Shown here in pieces: positions 5,320-9,103 of a stretch of 9,103 bases of DNA. The position numbers and the translations under genes were made by a program. The notes under the pieces are model-generated. The model had not been told where the DNA came from. It ran no database searches and saw only the letters and a program-made list of their open reading frames with translations. Numbering within the stretch: the first letter of the stretch is position 1; every line of letters begins with the position of its first letter. This stretch comes from Spirochaetaceae bacterium UBA1306. Lineage in GTDB: Bacteria; Spirochaetota; Spirochaetia; Treponematales; Rectinemataceae. The stretch spans positions 1-9,103 of the forward strand of contig DBTW01000137.1 of assembly GCA_002307245.1 (NCBI GenBank). Direction: 5' to 3'.

Positions 5320-8300
5320 ATGCCTCGCAAGCCTCCGGCCCTAGCGATACTCCTCCTCATCATCCTCGCGGGAGGGGCGGCTTGGCCCATGGGCCAGAAG
5401 ATGGACGCCTTCGCTCCGGTGGACATCCTCATCGAGTCGAAACGCTACTCCGAGGCCATCGACATGCTCCGCAGCCTGCTCGTGACGGCGCCGAGCCGGA
5501 CGGGCGCCATCAAGGACCGCATCGCCCGGACCCAGCTCCTCCAGGCCGACGAGGACATCACGTCCCAGCGCTACAACGAGGCGCTCGCCGAGCTCAGCCT
5601 CTTCTGGGCGCAGAACCCAGAGAAGGCCGACCAGGCGCAGAAGCGCATCCGCAAGGTGAACCAGGTCCGGGAGGACTACAACAAGAAGGCCAAGGCCCTC
5701 CTCGCCTACATGGGCGACGCCAAGAATCGTACCGATCCCGACTACAACAAAAACGTCATAGCCAGGCTCCAGGAGCTGGACGACCTGGACCGGAACAACC
5801 CGGACTCGAAGAAGACGATCACGAGCCTGAAGGAGACCTCCCTGGCCCTCGTGAACCAGGATAAGATGAGAGCGCTGATGAGCTCGGGCCGGGCCCTCAT
5901 AGACAAGGGCGAGTACGCCAAGGCGACGCGCGCCTACCTGCAGGGCTTCGCGCTCTTCAAGCCCGAGTTCGAGAACGCCGGCTACGACGAACTCACCATG
6001 AGCGCCGTCGCGAGCGAGGTCAAGCAGGCCGAGGCTATCCCCGAGCCCTACGAGGCCCTGCAATCGCGCCTCGAGGCGACGGGCTCCGAGCTCGACGCGG
6101 CCTTCGCCAAGGGCGATCCCGCCGCGGTGCAGGCCGCCCTGCCGGCCGCCCAGGCCGTCCTCGAGGAGCTCCGCAGCATCCGCGAGGCCGCCTTCGCCGT
6201 GGGCTCCAGCCTCTCGCGCGCCTACGACGCGATACCGAAAGCCGACAAGTCGCCCATCGAGTACCAGTATCTCGCCTACCTCGACCTCTTCGTGCGGGGC
6301 AGGCCGGACAGCCTCGGCGAGGACAAGAAGCCCCAGGCCGAGAAAGGCCTGCCCGAGGGCGTCGGGGGCGTCCTCCTCGCCCAGACCGAGCTGCTCCTCT
6401 CGGCCAGGCAGAAGGCCGCCGAGGCGGCCGTCGATTCCGCCATCGCCGAGGCGGAGAGGGACTTCGCCTCGGGCTCATACACGACCGCCCAGGCCTCCTT
6501 CGCGAGGGCGGCCGCCCTCGTCGCACCGAGCCTCGAGGCCCTGGCCAATTGGGCGAAGATGCCCGAGAAAGACTTCGTGCCGGAGCTCGCCTCGCTGCGC
6601 GGGGCCATCGCCAAGGGAGCCTCGGCCTCAGGCAGGCTATCCCAGCTGGCCCTGCTCGCGGCTTCCGAGGCGAGGCTCTCCGGCATCGCGGCCGAGGGCG
6701 CCAAGGCCGCGGCCGACTCTTCGGCCTACGCCGCCCGCGTAGGCGACGGGGCGGGCGGCGTCGCCCTCGCCGAGGCCAGGGCGGCCCTCGACGGCTACCG
6801 CGCCGCCATGCGCGCCCTGGCCGCGAGGGAGGAGACCGAGAAGTCCGGGCTGGCCGCCCTCAAGGCCTCGGCCGCGCAGGCGGCCCTGCCCCTGGGCGAC
6901 GACCGGCCGGTCGCGGCGGTCGCCGCCTTCTCGGGCCGCCTCGACAAGGCCGCCTCCGAGATACGCGCCGCCGAGAGCGCGCTGGCGACGGCCCGGGCCG
7001 GCCTCGAAGCCGGCTACATCCAGCGCGAGCTCGGCGCGCGGACCGCCGCCGTCGCCGGGGCCGAGGCGCGCATCGAGGGCCAGGCCTCGAAGCTGCCCGA
7101 GCGAGCGCGCGCCGGCTACCGCGATCCCGAGGCCAGCGCCGCCGCGCTCGCCCTGGCATCGGAGGAGCGAAAGGTCGCGGAGCTCGCCTCGTGGATCGAG
7201 GGAGACCTCGCCTCGATGTCGACCGAGGCCGAGGACTTCGCCGCGACCCCCGGCTTCGCGTCCGCCCGCGCCAAGGTCGAGAACCAGGGAGCGAAGGCGA
7301 AAGAGCTCGAGGCCAGGCGCGCCGCGGCCCTGGCCAAGGCCCTCGAACGCAAGAAGGCGGCCGCCTCGGCCCTGGCCGGGGCCAAGGCCGACATGAACGC
7401 CGCGAGGGCCAGGCTCTCCGACGCCCGCGCCCAGATAACCCAGGACAAGGGCAAGGGCGCCAAGGCGGCGGCGATCAAGAAGGGCTTCGCGGATGCCCGG
7501 GACCGGCTCGAGAAAGGCCTGAATGGCATCATCGAGTCCGCCAACGCCGACTTCGATGCCAAGGCCTGGGACGATTACCAAAAGCTCTACGCCTCGCTGA
7601 ACGACGACCTGACCCAGGCCAAGAAGGACTACACGATAGGCGAGACTTTCCGGCTGCTCGCCGAGGGCCAGACCTATTACGAACAGGCCCTCTTCGACCT
7701 GGCGGGCGAGTCGCTCTCGACGGCCCAGGAACTGTGGCGCGAGGACAACGACGCGGACCAGGAGCAGGTGAAGTACTGGCAGAACCTCGTGCGGCAGGCC
7801 AGCGACACGAACAACAAACGCGAGGTAAGGCAGAGCGACGCCCTATACTACGAGATCGGCAGCTACCTCTCGGAGGCCCGCAAGCTCTACCTGAAGGGCG
7901 ATGGGCTCATGAAGTCGGGCCGCAAGGCCGACGCCGCCGCCGCCTTCGAGTCGGCCAGGCAGAGCATCAGCTTCGTGACGAGGGCCTTCCCCCTCAACGC
8001 CGAGGCCGGCCTCCTCACCCTCCAGATACTCAAGTCGACCGACGCCGAGGCCTACAAGAAGTCCCTACCCCGGCGCATCCAGGAGGCGATCGAACTCCTC
8101 GCGACGGACTCCTCCTCCGGCTATTCGCGGATAGCCGACCTCTATAAGATGGAGCCGAGCTATCCCGGCCTCAAGGCCGCGCTCGAGAAGGCTGAGATCA
8201 AGGTGGGCAAGCGCCGAGCCCCGCCGACCAAGGACGAGCTCGCCCAGTCCGCGTCCTTCGTGGCCCAGGCGGAGAAGCTCCTGAAGACCGGGCGCAAGGA

Positions 8301-8586
8301 CGACGCCGCTAAGGCCGAGTCCGCGCTGAACGCCGCCCTGACCTACGAGCCGACCAACAAGAGGGCCTTCGCCCTCTTGCGCGACCTCAAGACCCTGCAG
8401 GGCAAGTCGGCCGGCCCGATCCTCGGCCTCGCCGACAAGGCCGTGCTGGACCAGGCGACGAGGGCCTTCGCCTCGAGCCAGTACAACCAAGCGCGCGACA
8501 CCCTGCTGCCGCTGCTCTCCGACCCGGACAAGAGGACCAGGGAAGTCCTCAAGCTCGACAACGACCTGAAGACCCTGGGGTACTGA
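5320..8586 (+). CDS. Large exported TPR / alanine-rich coiled-coil protein
   Basis: An 1088-residue protein I cannot assign to a named family. Residues 1-21 are a signal peptide (MPRKPP, hydrophobic ALAILLLIILAGG, AA before W) with no lipobox Cys, so it is probably periplasmic. The N-terminus has TPR-like units (ILIESKRYSEAIDMLRSLL near 36-54; ITSQRYNEALAEL near 80-92; LIDKGEYAKATRAYLQGF near 193-210). Residues about 245-770 are rich in Ala, Glu, Lys and Arg with few aromatics or prolines, predicting long helices. TPR-like units return at the C-terminus (near 777-810, 853-895, 973-1020 and 1042-1065; for example LMKSGRKADAAAAFESA). The shape suggests a scaffold that spans or organises the envelope. 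The start ATG has only a distant GGAAAGG upstream, but no other in-frame start keeps the signal peptide. The next gene overlaps its stop by one base. Confidence 0.85.
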   Translation: MPRKPPALAILLLIILAGGAAWPMGQKMDAFAPVDILIESKRYSEAIDMLRSLLVTAPSRTGAIKDRIARTQLLQADEDITSQRYNEALAELSLFWAQNPEKADQAQKRIRKVNQVREDYNKKAKALLAYMGDAKNRTDPDYNKNVIARLQELDDLDRNNPDSKKTITSLKETSLALVNQDKMRALMSSGRALIDKGEYAKATRAYLQGFALFKPEFENAGYDELTMSAVASEVKQAEAIPEPYEALQSRLEATGSELDAAFAKGDPAAVQAALPAAQAVLEELRSIREAAFAVGSSLSRAYDAIPKADKSPIEYQYLAYLDLFVRGRPDSLGEDKKPQAEKGLPEGVGGVLLAQTELLLSARQKAAEAAVDSAIAEAERDFASGSYTTAQASFARAAALVAPSLEALANWAKMPEKDFVPELASLRGAIAKGASASGRLSQLALLAASEARLSGIAAEGAKAAADSSAYAARVGDGAGGVALAEARAALDGYRAAMRALAAREETEKSGLAALKASAAQAALPLGDDRPVAAVAAFSGRLDKAASEIRAAESALATARAGLEAGYIQRELGARTAAVAGAEARIEGQASKLPERARAGYRDPEASAAALALASEERKVAELASWIEGDLASMSTEAEDFAATPGFASARAKVENQGAKAKELEARRAAALAKALERKKAAASALAGAKADMNAARARLSDARAQITQDKGKGAKAAAIKKGFADARDRLEKGLNGIIESANADFDAKAWDDYQKLYASLNDDLTQAKKDYTIGETFRLLAEGQTYYEQALFDLAGESLSTAQELWREDNDADQEQVKYWQNLVRQASDTNNKREVRQSDALYYEIGSYLSEARKLYLKGDGLMKSGRKADAAAAFESARQSISFVTRAFPLNAEAGLLTLQILKSTDAEAYKKSLPRRIQEAIELLATDSSSGYSRIADLYKMEPSYPGLKAALEKAEIKVGKRRAPPTKDELAQSASFVAQAEKLLKTGRKDDAAKAESALNAALTYEPTNKRAFALLRDLKTLQGKSAGPILGLADKAVLDQATRAFASSQYNQARDTLLPLLSDPDKRTREVLKLDNDLKTLGY

Positions 8587-9103
8587 TGATGAAGCGGCGG
8601 AAACACGAAGCAGGCCTTGCCCGCGGCGCCATTGCGCGAAAGCGCCCCTCACTGACGCGCTGCCTAGCGGCCGTGGTGATCGCGCTCGCGGCCATGCCCG
8701 CCGCGGCGGAATTCTGGGAAGCCCCCGACGCCCTGGCGGATGGCCGCTTCCCGAGCTTCTTCGCGGCCAAGGCCGGCCCCCTCGTCATCTGGCAGGAATC
8801 GAAGGCCTCCGGCGACGCGGGGACCGCGGGGGCGGCGACGATCCGCTTCGCCCGGCTCGAGGCCGGCCGATGGATTCAGGCCAAGGTCTCCGATTCGAGC
8901 TACTCCTACAATTCCACGGGAGCCCCGCCCATCCTATACTCGGCCTCCCAGTCGAAGTCCGGGACGATAGCCGTGGCCATCGCCGCCTCGGGCACGAGGA
9001 TAGAGCTCAGGCTCTCCCGCGACGGCGGCAGGAGCTTCGAGGCGGCAGGCAGCCTCGATACGGGCACGACCACCGTCGCGCCGCGCATCTACCCGAGCGC
9101 CTC
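8586..9103 (+). CDS. Exported BNR/Asp-box beta-propeller-like protein (3' end outside window)
   Basis: An open frame of 172 codons running off the right edge. Its ATG shares one base with the stop of the TPR-rod gene (TGATG), a sign of translational coupling. A second ATG follows at once at 8589; GGGG at 8577-8580 could serve either. A basic N-terminus (MMKRRKHE, RKRP) leads to a hydrophobic segment and AAMPAAA before EFW, a probable signal peptide cleaved near residue 41. The mature part is strand-rich and has one Asp-box motif, SRDGGRSF (144-151), as in BNR repeats of sialidases and other beta-propellers. The pattern PLVIWQES and IRFARLEAGRWIQ is also propeller-like. One Asp-box does not show sialidase activity; catalytic residues would lie beyond the window. 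It may bind glycans or proteins in the envelope. Confidence 0.8.
   Translation, partial: MMKRRKHEAGLARGAIARKRPSLTRCLAAVVIALAAMPAAAEFWEAPDALADGRFPSFFAAKAGPLVIWQESKASGDAGTAGAATIRFARLEAGRWIQAKVSDSSYSYNSTGAPPILYSASQSKSGTIAVAIAASGTRIELRLSRDGGRSFEAAGSLDTGTTTVAPRIYPSA

Noticed and set aside
6637..7581. Minus-strand open frame opposite the alanine-rich rod
   Set aside because: It is a Gly/Leu-rich shadow caused by strong codon bias; no start signal or domain is seen.
6549..8147. 532-residue open frame in another plus-strand frame inside the TPR gene
   Set aside because: Its Arg/Gly/Pro-rich translation is typical of a shifted frame in GC-rich DNA, and the overlapping TPR frame has a signal peptide and TPR motifs.
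8586..9103. Sialidase
   Set aside because: One Asp-box motif is shared by many beta-propellers; no catalytic Arg triad, Tyr/Glu pair or FRIP motif is visible in the part present.

Overview
The window is GC-rich bacterial DNA, most likely from a spirochaete of the Spirochaetaceae/Treponema lineage. The best lineage marker is a UPF0164-type, FadL/PorV-like outer-membrane protein, a family I know mainly from treponemes and relatives. The large secreted TPR/coiled-coil protein beside it fits the same lineage. The two promoter regions are clearly AT-richer than the coding DNA. No mobile element, CRISPR array, tRNA or rRNA was seen.

Region 1 (1-1203): the 5' part of a sugar-type ABC transporter substrate-binding protein gene on the minus strand, running off the left edge. 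Its upstream region is the best regulatory stretch here. A TTGACA/AATAAT promoter has a LacI-family operator (AAACCGGTTT) against its -10 box and a second operator exactly 42 bp upstream. The predicted mRNA begins with a hairpin. The same intergenic region holds three other inverted repeats on the side facing the next gene.

Region 2 (1204-2007): a plus-strand gene for a xylose-isomerase-like TIM-barrel protein. The expected metal-binding residues of the family seem to be replaced.

Region 3 (2023-5084): four minus-strand genes, probably one operon, in transcription order UPF0164 outer-membrane protein, YggT-family membrane protein, YhbY-type CRM RNA-binding protein and MazG nucleotide pyrophosphohydrolase. 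Gaps are 18, 10 and 31 bases. mazG converges on the TIM-barrel gene with only 15 bases between the stop codons and no clear intrinsic terminator.

Region 4 (5085-9103): divergent from the UPF0164 gene lies a 1088-residue exported protein with TPR-like repeats at both ends and a long alanine-rich helical middle. The start codon of an exported, Asp-box (BNR) beta-propeller-like protein overlaps its stop codon; that gene runs off the right edge. The outer-membrane barrel, TPR rod and propeller protein together look like an envelope module of unknown function. This is the most plausible undescribed system in the window, though the functional link is inferred from arrangement only.
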